Assembly (NCBI GenBank): GCA_021805725.1
Contig: JAJZEH010000080.1
Span: 1 to 64,000 of the forward strand
Source of the DNA: Pseudomonadota bacterium
GTDB taxonomy: Bacteria; Pseudomonadota; Gammaproteobacteria; Burkholderiales; Ferrovaceae
Reading direction: 5' to 3'
Length of the DNA stretch: 64,000 nt
The translations under genes were made by a program, and so were the position numbers. This document shows positions 10,050 through 19,271 of this stretch, in pieces. Position 1 is the stretch's first letter, and the number at the start of each line of letters is the position of its first letter. Below the pieces are notes generated by a model, which saw only the letters and a list, made by a program, of their open reading frames with translations, had not been told where the DNA came from and made no database searches.

Positions 10050-11201
10050 TCAGGCTTTACGGGCCTTCATCAGGCTGATGAAATGGTCAAACAGGCCACC
10101 GGCCTCATGGGGGCCGGGACTGGCTTCAGGATGCCCCTGGAAACTGAACGCCGGACGATCCGTGCGGGCCATGCCCTGCAGGCTCCCGTCGAACAAGGAT
10201 ACGTGGGTCACCCGCAGGTTGGCAGGCAGGCTGGCCTGATCCACCGCAAAGCCATGATTCTGGCTGGTGATCATCACGCGGCGGGACTCGAGGTCCTGCA
10301 CCGGGTGGTTGGCCCCGTGATGTCCAAACTTCATTTTGAGCGTGCGTCCGCCCGAGGCCAGCGCCAGGAGCTGGTGCCCGAGGCAAATGCCAAAAGTGGG
10401 CAGGCCGGCATCGACGATCTTGCGGATGGCCGTGATGGCGTAGTCGCACGGCTCGGGGTCCCCCGGCCCGTTGGACAGGAAAACGCCGTCCGGACCCATG
10501 GCCAGCACCGCTTCGGCCGGGGTCATGGCCGGCACCACAGTCACCTCGCAGCCCCGGTCGCTCAGCATGCGCAGAATGTTGCGCTTGATGCCAAAATCGT
10601 AGGCCACCACGCGAAAGCGGTTCTCGCCAGGTGCGGCAAATCCATGGCCCAGGTGCCAGCTGCCCTCGGTCCACGCGAAGGGTGCTTTGCAGCTCACCAC
10701 GCGCGCCAGGTCCATGCCGGCCAGGCCCGGAAAAGCCTGCGCCGCAGCCAGCGCCGCGGCCTCGTCCAGATCGCCCGCCATCAGGCAGCCGCTCTGCGCA
10801 CCCTTTTCGCGCAACAGTCGCGTCAGGCGCCGTGTGTCGATTCCGGCAATGGCCACCACGTTGCGTTCCATCAGGTAATCGGCGAGAGACTGCCGTGAAC
10901 GCCAATTGGATACCTGGTGTGGCAGGTCGCGAATGATCAGGCCGGCCGCGGCAACCGCACCGGATTCAGCATCTTCCGGGGTGGTTCCCACGTTTCCGAT
11001 ATGCGGGCAAGTCAGGGTGACGATCTGGCGGCAGTATGAGGGGTCCGACAGGATTTCCTGGTAGCCCGTCATGGCCGTATTGAAAACGACTTCGCCCACA
11101 CTGCGACCGTTGGCACCGATGGATTGCCCCCGGAACACCGACCCGTCCGCCAGAACAAGAATAGCGGGCGCAATCGTCGTTGCGGTACTGGCATGGGCCA
11201 T
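10050..11201 (-). CDS. carA: Carbamoyl-phosphate synthase small (glutamine amidotransferase) subunit
   Basis: Hydrolyses glutamine and channels ammonia to CarB. The 383-aa protein has the class I amidotransferase triad: Cys273 in GICLGHQ, and His357 and Glu359 in GHPEASPG. The N-terminal CPSase small-chain domain contains [14 protein letters not shown] precedes the ATG. The gene starts downstream of the dapB terminator, so its promoter should lie in 11202-11234. I saw no PyrR- or ArgR-type site that I could defend. Confidence 0.97.
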   Translation of the reverse strand: MAHASTATTIAPAILVLADGSVFRGQSIGANGRSVGEVVFNTAMTGYQEILSDPSYCRQIVTLTCPHIGNVGTTPEDAESGAVAAAGLIIRDLPHQVSNWRSRQSLADYLMERNVVAIAGIDTRRLTRLLREKGAQSGCLMAGDLDEAAALAAAQAFPGLAGMDLARVVSCKAPFAWTEGSWHLGHGFAAPGENRFRVVAYDFGIKRNILRMLSDRGCEVTVVPAMTPAEAVLAMGPDGVFLSNGPGDPEPCDYAITAIRKIVDAGLPTFGICLGHQLLALASGGRTLKMKFGHHGANHPVQDLESRRVMITSQNHGFAVDQASLPANLRVTHVSLFDGSLQGMARTDRPAFSFQGHPEASPGPHEAGGLFDHFISLMKARKA

Positions 11202-11232
11202 TACAAGAGTACTCCGGATGGGATTTGATATG

Positions 11233-11269
11233 AAAAACGGGAAGGACGCTGCACGCGACTTTCCCGTTT
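11233..11269 (-). terminator. Rho-independent terminator between dapB and carA
   Basis: A nine-pair perfect stem (AAACGGGAA at 11235-11243 with TTCCCGTTT at 11261-11269) surrounds a 17-base loop. On the minus strand it runs straight into a T tract. It sits after the dapB stop and before carA. It most likely ends the bamE-dapB transcript. An attenuator role for carAB is possible but not shown. Confidence 0.65.
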
Positions 11270-11321
11270 CCGATTGCTGGAATGATACCCTAAAATGGTG
11301 CGCCGATCAAACCCGGACCCG

Positions 11322-12134
11322 TCAGAACAGACTGGCGAGCCCCAAAACATCCCTCATGTCGTACAAACCCGGAGGTTTTTCGGCGATAAAGCGGGCTGCG
11401 CGCAGGGCCCCCAGGGCAAAGTTGGCCCGGCTGCTGGCCTTATGGGTGATTTCAAGGCGTTCGCCCAGCCCCATGAACGACACGGTATGGTCCCCGACCA
11501 CATCGCCGCCACGCGTCGTGGCAAACCCGATGGTGTCCGGCAGACGCTCCCCGGTAACCCCTTCGCGGCCGTACACTGCAACGTCCGCGAGGCGGTGCCC
11601 GCGTGCCGCCGCCACCACTTCACCCATGCGCAACGCCGTTCCAGAGGGGGCGTCCACCTTATGGCGGTGGTGGGCTTCCATGATTTCCACGTCATAATCT
11701 GGCTGCAGCACCCGTGCCGCAATTTCCAGCAAGACCAGCGACAGTGTCACCCCCATGCTCATGTTGGGGGCAAAGACGACCGGAATCCGTGCACTGGCAG
11801 CCCGGATAGCCTCCTTCCCCGCATCGTCAAATCCCGTGGTGCCGATCACGATGCCTCGCCCTGCGGCCTCACAGGCGGCAAGATGCCCCAGGGAACCCTC
11901 GGGCCGGGTAAAGTCGATCAGTACCTGGCTGGCGTTGAGCGCAGCAGGAACGTCATCCGTGATGACCACGTCCAGGGGGGTTCCCAGCCAGTCGCCTGGA
12001 TTGCGCCCAAGGTAGGGACTGCCCGCCTGCTCCAGCACGCCGGTCAGGGCCAGATCCCCCGAAGCCACCACGGCCTCCATCAGGGCCCGCCCCATGCGGC
12101 CACTGCCGCCTGCAATACAGATTCCAAGCGCCAT
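11322..12134 (-). CDS. dapB: 4-hydroxy-tetrahydrodipicolinate reductase
   Basis: NAD(P)H-dependent step of the diaminopimelate/lysine pathway. From the ATG at 12134 the protein is 270 aa. The nucleotide-binding loop GGSGRMG is at 9-15. The catalytic stretch HHRHK is at 155-159, followed by DAPSGTA, matching His159/Lys163 of E. coli DapB. The ATG shares one base with the bamE stop (TGATG). A TTG one codon earlier is the only other candidate. dapB directly behind bamE is an efficient cotranscription arrangement. Confidence 0.97.
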   Translation of the reverse strand: MALGICIAGGSGRMGRALMEAVVASGDLALTGVLEQAGSPYLGRNPGDWLGTPLDVVITDDVPAALNASQVLIDFTRPEGSLGHLAACEAAGRGIVIGTTGFDDAGKEAIRAASARIPVVFAPNMSMGVTLSLVLLEIAARVLQPDYDVEIMEAHHRHKVDAPSGTALRMGEVVAAARGHRLADVAVYGREGVTGERLPDTIGFATTRGGDVVGDHTVSFMGLGERLEITHKASSRANFALGALRAARFIAEKPPGLYDMRDVLGLASLF

Positions 12135-12751
12135 CAATGGGCCTCCGCTGGTGCTGGTGCTGGTGCTGGTGCTGGTGCTGGTGCTGGTGCTGGTGCTGGT
12201 GCTGGTGCTGGTGCTGGTGCTGGTGCTGGTGCTGTGGCCGGGACTGGGGCAGTAGTGACGGGCCGGGTCGCTGCCGGCAATGTCTCCACAGGAGTGGCTG
12301 CTACTGCGGGCACAGGCGCCGCCGTCGTGGTCGTCGCGGCTGCAGCGGTGGGCGGCGGGAAGTTGTAGTCCGTCTCATAGCGCTCCAGCTTGTCATCCTT
12401 GAAAAACACGGTCAGGTTACGCGGCTGACTCATTTTTTCTTTTTTGCGCGTGTAGTAGACGTAGTCCCAGCGATTGGCATGGAATGGATCCGCAAGGAGC
12501 GGCGAACCCAGCACGTAGCCCACCTGGGTCCGGGTCATCCCCGTTTTAAGCCGGCTGACCATCTCCTCATCAATCACCACGCCCTGCTGGATGTCCAGGG
12601 TATAGGGCTTGATGGAAGAGAGCTTCGGGACGCTTTTTGACAATTCATCCCACGTGGGGAGTGAAAAGCTCGGCATCGAGGGCATGCTCAATGAAGAGCA
12701 TCCCGCCAGCAACAAGGCCGGCAGAAGCAGCGCAGCGGCAGATCGAATCAT
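12134..12751 (-). CDS. bamE: Outer membrane assembly lipoprotein BamE with a long Ala-Pro tail
   Basis: BamE (SmpA) is a lipoprotein of the BAM complex that inserts beta-barrel proteins. The signal peptide ends in LLAGC with lipidated Cys18 followed by Ser, which favours the outer membrane. The BamE core runs from about residue 50 to 120, with VSRLKTGMTRTQVGYVLGSP and RWDYVYYT. The protein is 205 aa, far longer than the roughly 113-aa E. coli BamE, because residues from about 125 on are low-complexity Ala/Pro/Thr ending in a run of Ala-Pro dipeptides. That run is encoded by the hexanucleotide array at 12147-12230. It is divergent from fur, as in many beta- and gammaproteobacteria. Confidence 0.93.
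   Translation of the reverse strand: MIRSAAALLLPALLLAGCSSLSMPSMPSFSLPTWDELSKSVPKLSSIKPYTLDIQQGVVIDEEMVSRLKTGMTRTQVGYVLGSPLLADPFHANRWDYVYYTRKKEKMSQPRNLTVFFKDDKLERYETDYNFPPPTAAAATTTTAAPVPAVAATPVETLPAATRPVTTAPVPATAPAPAPAPAPAPAPAPAPAPAPAPAPAPAEAH
12147..12230. repeat. Perfect hexanucleotide tandem array, 14 x GCTGGT
   Basis: Fourteen uninterrupted copies of GCTGGT on the plus strand (ACCAGC on the coding strand) lie near the 3' end of bamE. They read as alternating Ala and Pro. Because the unit is six bases, copy-number change alters tail length by two residues per unit without a frameshift. A partial GCTG follows. No spacer or CRISPR character is present. Confidence 0.97.
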
Positions 12752-12779
12752 TGTTTTATCCAGTGCAGTCTAATCCGCT

Positions 12780-12785
12780 TATAAT
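12780..12785 (+). promoter_or_regulatory. Candidate -10 element of fur
   Basis: A perfect TATAAT lies 30 bases before the fur ATG in the 63-base divergent bamE/fur gap. I could not find a matching -35 hexamer at normal spacing. No classic Fur box is recognisable. Confidence 0.4.
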
Positions 12786-12814
12786 AACCCATCTTCACCC
12801 ACCCATTAGCCCCC

Positions 12815-13240
12815 ATGAGCGCTCCGCAAGATCTCAAGGACATTGGCCTCAAGGCGACTCTGCCACGCCTGAAAGTCCTGGGCTTGTTCGAAAATTCCGA
12901 CACCCGACACATGAGCGCCGAAGAGGTTTACCGGCGCCTGCAGCAGGAAGGCATGGAAATTGGGCTGGCCACGGTCTACCGGGTCCTGACCCAATTTGAA
13001 CAGGCTGGACTGCTGGTGCGCCACCATTTTGAAAGCGGCAAGGCTGTCTTTGAGCTCAATCATGGCGAGCACCACGATCACCTGGTGTGCCTCCAGTGCG
13101 GCCATGTGGAAGAGTTCTACGATGCCGAAATCGAACGGCGCCAGGCCCGGGTTGCAAAGGAACGCGGATTTTCCATTCACGACCATTCGCTGCAGCTGTA
13201 TGCCGACTGTCTGCGCGACAACTGTCCGCGCAAGCCCTGA
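12815..13240 (+). CDS. fur: Ferric uptake regulator Fur
   Basis: Iron-responsive dimeric repressor, 141 aa. The N-terminal winged helix contains [12 protein letters not shown] and the recognition helix region [15 protein letters not shown]. The metal sites are visible: [11 protein letters not shown] at 86-96 with Cys92 and Cys95, His33-region ligands, and a C-terminal pair Cys132 and Cys137. This pattern fits Fur better than Zur or PerR. It is transcribed away from bamE, and its end faces the convergent sucCD terminator. Confidence 0.96.
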   Translation: MSAPQDLKDIGLKATLPRLKVLGLFENSDTRHMSAEEVYRRLQQEGMEIGLATVYRVLTQFEQAGLLVRHHFESGKAVFELNHGEHHDHLVCLQCGHVEEFYDAEIERRQARVAKERGFSIHDHSLQLYADCLRDNCPRKP

Positions 13241-13303
13241 AGTACACCCCACAATAGGAAGGGGAGTTGAGCCGCGCTTCATGAATTGGGTGGGCGCTGG
13301 CTT

Positions 13304-13341
13304 GAAATAAAAAATGCGCCGACGGAAACGTCGGCGCATTT
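13304..13341 (-). terminator. Terminator after sucD (possibly bidirectional with fur)
   Basis: A perfect 13-pair stem (13312-13324 with 13329-13341) has a four-base loop. Reading the minus strand it is followed by TTTTTTATTT, a strong intrinsic terminator for sucCD. On the plus strand the trailing T tract is short, so its use by fur is less certain. Confidence 0.85.
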
Positions 13342-13362
13342 CATTGCGACCTGCCGTACGAA

Positions 13363-14238
13363 TTACAGTACGGACTTGAGCGTCTTGCCCATCTCGGCCG
13401 GATTCTTGGTGACCTTGATGCCGCATTCTTCCATGACGGCCAGTTTTTCCTGAGCCGTGCCCTTGCCACCGGAGATGATGGCACCTGCGTGGCCCATGCG
13501 CTTTCCAGGAGGTGCAGTCACGCCGGCGATGAAGCCGATGACGGGTTTTTTCATGTTTTCCTTGATCCAGCGGGCGCAAATCTCTTCATCGCCCCCACCG
13601 ATCTCACCCACCATGATGACCGCTTCGGTTTCAGGATCGTCGTTGAACAGGCGCATGACGTCAATGTGCTTCATGCCGTTGACGGGGTCGCCGCCAATAC
13701 CGACACAGCTGGACTGACCGAGCCCCAGTTCACGCAACTGGCCCACGGCTTCGTAGGTCAGGGTGCCGGAACGGGAAACCACGCCGATGGGACCCTTTTT
13801 GTGGATGTGCCCCGGCATGATGCCGATCTTGATTTCGTCCGGCGTAATGAGCCCAGGACAGTTGGGGCCGATCAATTGCGTCTTGCTGCCCTGCATCTTG
13901 TAACGCGTGCGGATCATGTCACGCACTGGAATCCCTTCGGTAATGCAGATGACGAGATCGATGCCCGCTTCCACGGCCTCGTCGATGGCGGCCGCGGCAA
14001 AAGGTGGCGGCACGTAAATCACCGACACCGTGGCGCCAGTCTGCGCCTTGGCTTCCTTGACGTTGTCATAAATGGGAATGCCTTCGTAGTTCTGGCCGCC
14101 CTTCTTGGGTGTGACACCTGCCACGAAACACTGCGCCCCGAATGCATATTCCTTGCACATCTTGGTGTGGAACATGCCGGTCTTTCCCGTAATGCCCTGA
14201 GTGATGACCTTGGTATCTTTGTTAATCAGAATCGACAT
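13363..14238 (-). CDS. sucD: Succinate-CoA ligase (ADP-forming) alpha subunit
   Basis: TCA-cycle enzyme converting succinyl-CoA to succinate with nucleotide triphosphate formation. The 291-aa protein has the CoA-binding Rossmann start ([13 protein letters not shown]), GPNCPG, and the phosphohistidine segment [12 protein letters not shown], with His near residue 250. The ATG at 14238 is two bases from the sucC stop. A longer open frame to 14421 runs through sucC, is unconserved and was not used. Confidence 0.97.
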   Translation of the reverse strand: MSILINKDTKVITQGITGKTGMFHTKMCKEYAFGAQCFVAGVTPKKGGQNYEGIPIYDNVKEAKAQTGATVSVIYVPPPFAAAAIDEAVEAGIDLVICITEGIPVRDMIRTRYKMQGSKTQLIGPNCPGLITPDEIKIGIMPGHIHKKGPIGVVSRSGTLTYEAVGQLRELGLGQSSCVGIGGDPVNGMKHIDVMRLFNDDPETEAVIMVGEIGGGDEEICARWIKENMKKPVIGFIAGVTAPPGKRMGHAGAIISGGKGTAQEKLAVMEECGIKVTKNPAEMGKTLKSVL

Positions 14239-14239
14239 A

Positions 14240-15403
14240 TCACCCCCGCGCCGCTTCCACCACCTTGGCGGCGGCGTCAGCCATGTTGACGGCGGAGATG
14301 ATGGGAAGACCCGACTCCGCCAGAATTTTTTTGCCCAGCTCCACGTTGGTTCCTTCAAGACGAACCACCAGAGGCACTGCGAGCTTGACTTCGCGAGCAG
14401 CTGCAACCACCCCTGCCGCAATCACGTCACACTTCATGATGCCGCCGAAGATGTTGACCAGAATGGCTTTGAGACCGGGATTCTTGAGCATCAGCTTGAA
14501 CGCTTCCGTCACTTTCTCCGTCGTGGCTCCGCCACCGACGTCAAGGAAGTTGGCCGGGCTGCCGCCGTAGAGCTTGACGATGTCCATGGTGGCCATGGCA
14601 AGTCCAGCACCGTTGACGAGGCAACCGATGTTGCCGTCGAGCGAGATGTAGGACAGATCGAACTTGGAAGCCTCTATTTCGTTGGGATCTTCTTCATCCA
14701 GGTCGCGCAGCGCCGTGATTTCAGGATGGCGGTAGAGCGCGTTTGAATCGAAGTTCATTTTGGCATCCAGGGCAACCACGCGACCATCTCCCGTCACCAC
14801 CATGGGGTTGATCTCGGCAAGGCTGGCATCGGTTTCGTCGAAAGCGCGATACAGGCCCTGCAACAGGGTGCGCGCCTGGGATACCAACGCCTGCGGCACG
14901 CCAATCTTCAATGCCACGTCGTCTGCTTCAGCGTCCTGCAGCCCCTTGGTGGGGTCGATGAAAATCGTGTGGATCTTTTCAGGGGTGTGGGCTGCCACTT
15001 CTTCAATGTCCATCCCGCCTTCCGAACTGGCCATCAGGGCGACGCGCTGGGTACCGCGATCCACCACCATGCCCACATAGAGCTCCTTCTTGATGTCGGC
15101 ACCCTCTTCGATCAGAAGGCGACGCACCTGCTGTCCCGCGGACCCCGTCTGGTGCGTGACCAGTTGCATGCCAAAAATCTGTTTTGCGTAGGTCTCGAGT
15201 TCGGCAGGAGACTTGGCAACCTTCACGCCACCGCCCTTGCCGCGTCCACCTGCATGAATCTGCGCTTTAACAACGGCAACATTACCCCCAAGGGTCTTTC
15301 CTGCCGCAATTGCCTCCTCCACGGAGAAACACGGAATGCCGCGCGGCGTTGTGACACCGAACTTCCGCAGAATCTCCTTTGCTTGATACTCATGGATCTT
15401 CAT
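14240..15403 (-). CDS. sucC: Succinate-CoA ligase (ADP-forming) beta subunit
   Basis: ATP-grasp partner of SucD, 387 aa, close to E. coli SucC (388). It starts [12 protein letters not shown], has the nucleotide-binding [10 protein letters not shown] loop and GGGATTEKV, and ends with the CoA-ligase domain ([12 protein letters not shown]). sucC precedes sucD with a one-base gap. The leader upstream (15404-15523) contains unusual short tandem repeats described separately. Confidence 0.97.
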   Translation of the reverse strand: MKIHEYQAKEILRKFGVTTPRGIPCFSVEEAIAAGKTLGGNVAVVKAQIHAGGRGKGGGVKVAKSPAELETYAKQIFGMQLVTHQTGSAGQQVRRLLIEEGADIKKELYVGMVVDRGTQRVALMASSEGGMDIEEVAAHTPEKIHTIFIDPTKGLQDAEADDVALKIGVPQALVSQARTLLQGLYRAFDETDASLAEINPMVVTGDGRVVALDAKMNFDSNALYRHPEITALRDLDEEDPNEIEASKFDLSYISLDGNIGCLVNGAGLAMATMDIVKLYGGSPANFLDVGGGATTEKVTEAFKLMLKNPGLKAILVNIFGGIMKCDVIAAGVVAAAREVKLAVPLVVRLEGTNVELGKKILAESGLPIISAVNMADAAAKVVEAARG

Positions 15404-15423
15404 TGCTTGGCCTTTTAATCAGT

Positions 15424-15453
15424 GTTGATGGTATCCATGTGAATGGTATCCAT
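15424..15453. repeat. Two tandem 15-base repeats in the sucC leader
   Basis: The units at 15424-15438 and 15439-15453 match at 13 of 15 positions, sharing the core ATGGTATCCAT. They lie 21-50 bases upstream of the sucC ATG, on the template side of its leader. Spacing of 15 bases (about one and a half helical turns) could suit a regulator, but none is known to me for this motif. Confidence 0.6.
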
Positions 15454-15464
15454 AGCCAATTACA

Positions 15465-15478
15465 GATAGCCGATAGCC
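15465..15478. repeat. Tandem heptamer GATAGCC x 2 upstream of sucC
   Basis: Two perfect adjacent copies of GATAGCC lie 62-75 bases from the sucC ATG, just beyond the 15-base repeats. Function is unknown; it may be chance in such a short motif. Confidence 0.45.
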
Positions 15479-15523
15479 CATGGAATGGAGCCCCAATTCT
15501 ACCCAAAATTCATCAAGAGAACA

Positions 15524-16063
15524 TTATGATTTTTGAGAAAACCATTTGGGGTAAAACTTCGCGACCACGGGCCCGCGGGTATCGAGCGCATGGCATCCGT
15601 CCAAATGCGGCGGTTTCTGGTCGCTACCCGATTCGGCCGAACCGTATCGGGTCTGAAAGGCCACGGTGGCCAGCGTACCGATCATCTCCGTCAGGTGGGT
15701 GCAGCCACGCACCCCGGCGAAGCGTTCCTTGACCGCCTTGGTGAAACCCGGGGCAATGCGCAACCCCTTGAGGTTGCCATAGTGCGGCGTAATGGTTTCG
15801 CAACTGCCGGGGTAGGGGCGGGCCACCGTCCGGGCCTCCGCCTCGCGAATCACCATGTCCTCGTCAATGGTGATTCGCAGCCACATGTCATGAATCGGCT
15901 CTCCCGCGGGTTTGCTGCCGCCCGACACATGGAACTCATAGCCCTTGACGTCCACCAGGTGTCCTTCGATGTCGAACAGACCGTCTTCACGCTGGTATCC
16001 CTCGACGGAAATGTTGCGCCGGTGCAGCAGTTTGCGCGGGACGGCTGGTTTGGATAGCGCCAT
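15524..16063 (-). CDS. DUF2889 domain protein
   Basis: A 179-aa protein of the DUF2889 family, recognisable by RKLLHRRNISVEGYQREDGLFDIEGHLVDVK near the start and RGCTHLTEMIG near residue 130. Its function is not established. The start at 16063 is chosen because GGAGAAAG lies at the right distance; a longer frame upstream is unlikely. No signal peptide or membrane segment is visible, so it is probably cytoplasmic. It is divergent from the lytic transglycosylase, and its stop is 120 bases before sucC. Confidence 0.8.
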   Translation of the reverse strand: MALSKPAVPRKLLHRRNISVEGYQREDGLFDIEGHLVDVKGYEFHVSGGSKPAGEPIHDMWLRITIDEDMVIREAEARTVARPYPGSCETITPHYGNLKGLRIAPGFTKAVKERFAGVRGCTHLTEMIGTLATVAFQTRYGSAESGSDQKPPHLDGCHALDTRGPVVAKFYPKWFSQKS

Positions 16064-16182
16064 GGTGTCTTTCTCCATGAAGAATGTGGCCGGCTTCAAC
16101 TGGCACAAAACGACGATGATACGCCGATTGCCTTTTTGGACCTATAATCCCCGGAACCCTTTCTTGATGCGGAGACGACTCG

Positions 16183-18135
16183 TTGTACTTTCTCGCGCTT
16201 GTCCGTGCGCTCATCGCGGCAGCTCTGCTGCTGGTCGTTCCTGTTGCGGGCGCCGAATCTCCTGACGACGCCCTGCTGTCGGCTCACGAAGCCTGGCAGA
16301 TGCGCAATGTTGTGGCCCTGGAGAAATACAACAAACAGCTCGCCAATGACCCGCTTGCCGATTACGCGCTGTACTGGCTGCTCGATGCCCGGCTGAGCCA
16401 GCCCAGCCCGGTGCCTGCCGCTGACGTGCTGTCCTTTTTTGCCCGCTATCCCGCAAGCCCCCTGGCAGACCCATTGCGCATCAGCTGGCTCAAGGCACTG
16501 GGACGCGCACAGGACTGGGACACTTTTGCGGCCCAGGTCACCCCCGGCGCACTGGAAGACCCCGAAGTGACCTGCGATCAATTGCAACTGCGCCTGCGCA
16601 GGCAGGATCAGGCCGCAGCCCGCGAAGCCCGGACCCTATGGTTCGGGCGCAAGACCCTGCCGGACAGTTGCGACCCCGTATTTCGCCAACTGACCCTGCA
16701 GAACGCGATTTCGCGCGACGACATCTGGGCAGCGCTGCGCCAGGCCTTGAGCAACAGTAATCTGCCGCTGGCGCGTTACATCAACAGTTTTCTTCCGCCG
16801 TTTCAGGGCATCAGTGAAGACTCACTGACGATGGCCTACACCCGGCCTGCCCAAGTGCTGGAGGGATGGGATTCGCATGACGACAGCACGCCCAAACGCG
16901 AGCTGATCCTGTTTGCCTTGAGCCAGCTCGCCGCACGTCACCCGCAGCAGGCCGCCGATACATGGAGCGGCATGGCCCCGTCGTTTTCAGCCCGCGATCA
17001 ATCCTACGGTTGGCTGCAGATTGCCTGGCAGAGCGCCATGTTGCATCACCCCAACGCGCTGCTGTGGTTTCACAACGCCCCCGAATCCATGATGGATGAC
17101 CCGCTGCGAGCCGCCCGCGCGCGCGCGGCCCTGCTCCAGGAAAACTGGGAGGAGTTGTTGTCGGCCATCAACGGCATGAGCGCCAACGAATCCGCAAGGG
17201 CCGTGTGGCGCTACTGGAAAGCCCGCGCCCTCAATGCGCTGGGCCGAACCGCCGAGGCCCAGGCACTGTTCACCCCGCTCTCGCAGGAATCCCATTACTA
17301 CGGCTTGATGGCCCTTGAGGAAGTGGGCGGTCACTTTACCCCCCCAGCTCCGCCCGAGCCGCTGGCGCCAGACGAAATTCCATCGCTGCAGGGGCGCTTT
17401 GAGCGTGCGCTGCGTTTGCATCGCCTGGCGCTCAACCCGGAGTCACAGTATGAATGGACAGTGGCCAACCGCACGCTCACCCCGCGCCAGCACCTGGCTG
17501 CTGCCACCCTGGCGCAACGGGAGCAGTGGATGGACCGCGCCATCTACAGCATTGAACGCGCCGGTGACCAGCAGGACTTTACGCTACGCTATCCCTTGCC
17601 CTTCGAATCGCAACTGAGCCAACAGGCCCAGCGCAACCAGCTGGACCCCGCCTGGGTATACGGACTGGTGCGCCAGGAAAGCCACTTCTTTCCTGAAGCC
17701 CGCTCGCGCACCGGCGCCGTGGGGCTCATGCAGCTGATGCCTGCCACGGCACGCTGGGTGGCGCAGCGCGTTCCTCTCAAAAAATTCCGCGCCACCATGA
17801 CCACCCAGGTGGACGTCAACCTGCAGCTTGGCACGCATTACCTGCATCACCTGCTCAACCAGCTGGGCAATCCCATTCTTGCCACGGCGGCCTACAACGC
17901 CGGACCCAACCGGGTGCTTCGCTGGGTTTCCGGAAAACCCCAGGACGCCGCCATCTTCATCGAAACCATTCCGCTCAGCGAAACCCGCGGCTATGTCCAG
18001 CATGTGATGTTCAACACCACCCTTTACGCTTACCGGCTGGGCCAGTCGACACTTTCCCTGCACCAGCGCATTGGCATCATCCAGAGCGTGACCCCGTCGC
18101 GCAGTTCCGAACCCGACCCCGCCTCCCAGCCATGA
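16183..18135 (+). CDS. Soluble lytic murein transglycosylase (Slt70-like)
   Basis: A 650-aa periplasmic enzyme that cleaves peptidoglycan glycan strands to 1,6-anhydromuropeptides. It starts at TTG 16183 with GGAG nine bases upstream and a signal peptide ending near VAGA. A long alpha-helical U-domain (about 30-460) precedes the GH23 catalytic domain: VRQESHFFP with catalytic Glu499, GLMQLMPATA, and AAYNAGPNRV. A TATAAT at 16143-16148 may be its -10. The stop overlaps the cca start by four bases. Confidence 0.93.
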   Translation: MYFLALVRALIAAALLLVVPVAGAESPDDALLSAHEAWQMRNVVALEKYNKQLANDPLADYALYWLLDARLSQPSPVPAADVLSFFARYPASPLADPLRISWLKALGRAQDWDTFAAQVTPGALEDPEVTCDQLQLRLRRQDQAAAREARTLWFGRKTLPDSCDPVFRQLTLQNAISRDDIWAALRQALSNSNLPLARYINSFLPPFQGISEDSLTMAYTRPAQVLEGWDSHDDSTPKRELILFALSQLAARHPQQAADTWSGMAPSFSARDQSYGWLQIAWQSAMLHHPNALLWFHNAPESMMDDPLRAARARAALLQENWEELLSAINGMSANESARAVWRYWKARALNALGRTAEAQALFTPLSQESHYYGLMALEEVGGHFTPPAPPEPLAPDEIPSLQGRFERALRLHRLALNPESQYEWTVANRTLTPRQHLAAATLAQREQWMDRAIYSIERAGDQQDFTLRYPLPFESQLSQQAQRNQLDPAWVYGLVRQESHFFPEARSRTGAVGLMQLMPATARWVAQRVPLKKFRATMTTQVDVNLQLGTHYLHHLLNQLGNPILATAAYNAGPNRVLRWVSGKPQDAAIFIETIPLSETRGYVQHVMFNTTLYAYRLGQSTLSLHQRIGIIQSVTPSRSSEPDPASQP

Positions 18136-19265
18136 AAATCTATGCCGTGGGCGGAGCGGTGCGCGATGAGCTGCTGGGGCTTCCCGTAGCAGACCGGGAC
18201 TGGGTGGTGGTGGGTGCCACGCCGGAGGAAATGGTAGCGCAGGGCTTCAAACCCGTGGGGCGCGACTTCCCGGTTTTCCTGCACCCCAGGACGCACGAAG
18301 AGTACGCACTGGCGCGCACAGAGCGCAAAAGCGGTCCGGGTTACCGGGGCTTTACCATTCATGCCAGCCCCGAGGTGACGCTGGAACAGGACCTGGAACG
18401 GCGCGACCTGACCATCAATGCCATGGCGCGCGACGCCCATGGCGCGCTGGTGGACCCCTTCGGGGGCGTTGAAGACCTGCGCCAGCGTCGCCTGCGCCAC
18501 GTGAGCCCCGCCTTCGCCGAAGACCCGGTACGCATCCTGCGCGTGGCCCGTTTTGCCGCGCGCTTCAAGCAATCGTTCGATTTTGGCGTGGCCAGTGAAA
18601 CCCGGGCACTGATGCAGACCATGGTGGCTCAGGGAGAGGTGGACGCCCTGGTGCCCGAACGGGTCTGGCAGGAACTAGCCCGCGGCCTCTCGGAATCCAG
18701 ACCCTCCGAACTGTTTCGGGTGTTGGAGCAATGCCATGCCCTGTCCCACATCCTGCCGGAAGTCATGCCCTTCTGGGCAACCCGTGGCGTTGCATCCCTG
18801 GAAGGCGCGGACCTCGCCGCACGCCGCGGCCATGGCCTCCCCGTGCGGTTTGCGGCCTGGGCTGCCATCCTGTTGCAGGATGCGCCGCAGGGTGGACGCA
18901 AGCACCTCCTGCAACTCAGCGAGCGCCTGCGGGTTCCCTCGGAAATCCGCGATCTGGCCAGAATGACCAGTGAAAATCGCGAGGCCGTCAGCAACAGTGC
19001 CACGGCACCGGCCGAGTCCCTCTTGCGACTCATCGAACAGACCGATGCCTTGCGCCGCCCACAACGCTTCGAGGCCATGCTGGCAGCGCATGCCTGCCAT
19101 GCGCAGGGAGATGATCGAGCGCTGTGGGACCGCCTCAATCGCGCCCTGCAGGCCGCCCTGGAAGTTCCTGCAGGCGAACTGGCGCGGGAGGAGCACCTTC
19201 CCGAACGCATTGCGCAACGCATTCGCGAGGCACGCCTCTCGGCAGTGGCTGCGGCGCTCCTGTAA
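18132..19265 (+). CDS. cca: CCA tRNA nucleotidyltransferase without an intact HD site
   Basis: Adds or repairs the 3' CCA end of tRNAs. The class II head is clear: [10 protein letters not shown], the metal pair DRD at Asp21 and Asp23, the [10 protein letters not shown] motif and [16 protein letters not shown]. The protein is 377 aa, against 412 for E. coli Cca. The region where E. coli has its HD phosphohydrolase shows QDAP instead of a His-Asp pair, so the phosphatase and phosphodiesterase activities are probably absent. It overlaps the transglycosylase stop and ends seven bases from the convergent methyltransferase. Confidence 0.94.
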   Translation: MKIYAVGGAVRDELLGLPVADRDWVVVGATPEEMVAQGFKPVGRDFPVFLHPRTHEEYALARTERKSGPGYRGFTIHASPEVTLEQDLERRDLTINAMARDAHGALVDPFGGVEDLRQRRLRHVSPAFAEDPVRILRVARFAARFKQSFDFGVASETRALMQTMVAQGEVDALVPERVWQELARGLSESRPSELFRVLEQCHALSHILPEVMPFWATRGVASLEGADLAARRGHGLPVRFAAWAAILLQDAPQGGRKHLLQLSERLRVPSEIRDLARMTSENREAVSNSATAPAESLLRLIEQTDALRRPQRFEAMLAAHACHAQGDDRALWDRLNRALQAALEVPAGELAREEHLPERIAQRIREARLSAVAAALL

Positions 19266-19271
19266 ACCCCG

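Noticed and set aside
7666..10239. Very long open frame (857 codons) on the plus strand opposite carB
   Set aside because: It is antisense to an intact, strongly conserved gene. High GC and codon bias leave the reverse frame open. Its translation is His/Arg-rich with no recognisable domain.
12147..12230. Possible CRISPR or regulatory repeat
   Set aside because: The six-base units have no spacers, lie inside a coding frame and read as Ala-Pro; it is a simple microsatellite.
11295..12368. Plus-strand frame ending in a Gly-Ala repeat
   Set aside because: The repeat is just the complement of the BamE Ala-Pro array, and the frame is opposite dapB and bamE.
14239..14421. Longer sucD start inside sucC
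   Set aside because: The extra 61 residues have a Trp/Ser-rich composition unlike SucD, and an ATG two bases past the sucC stop fits the conserved N-terminus.
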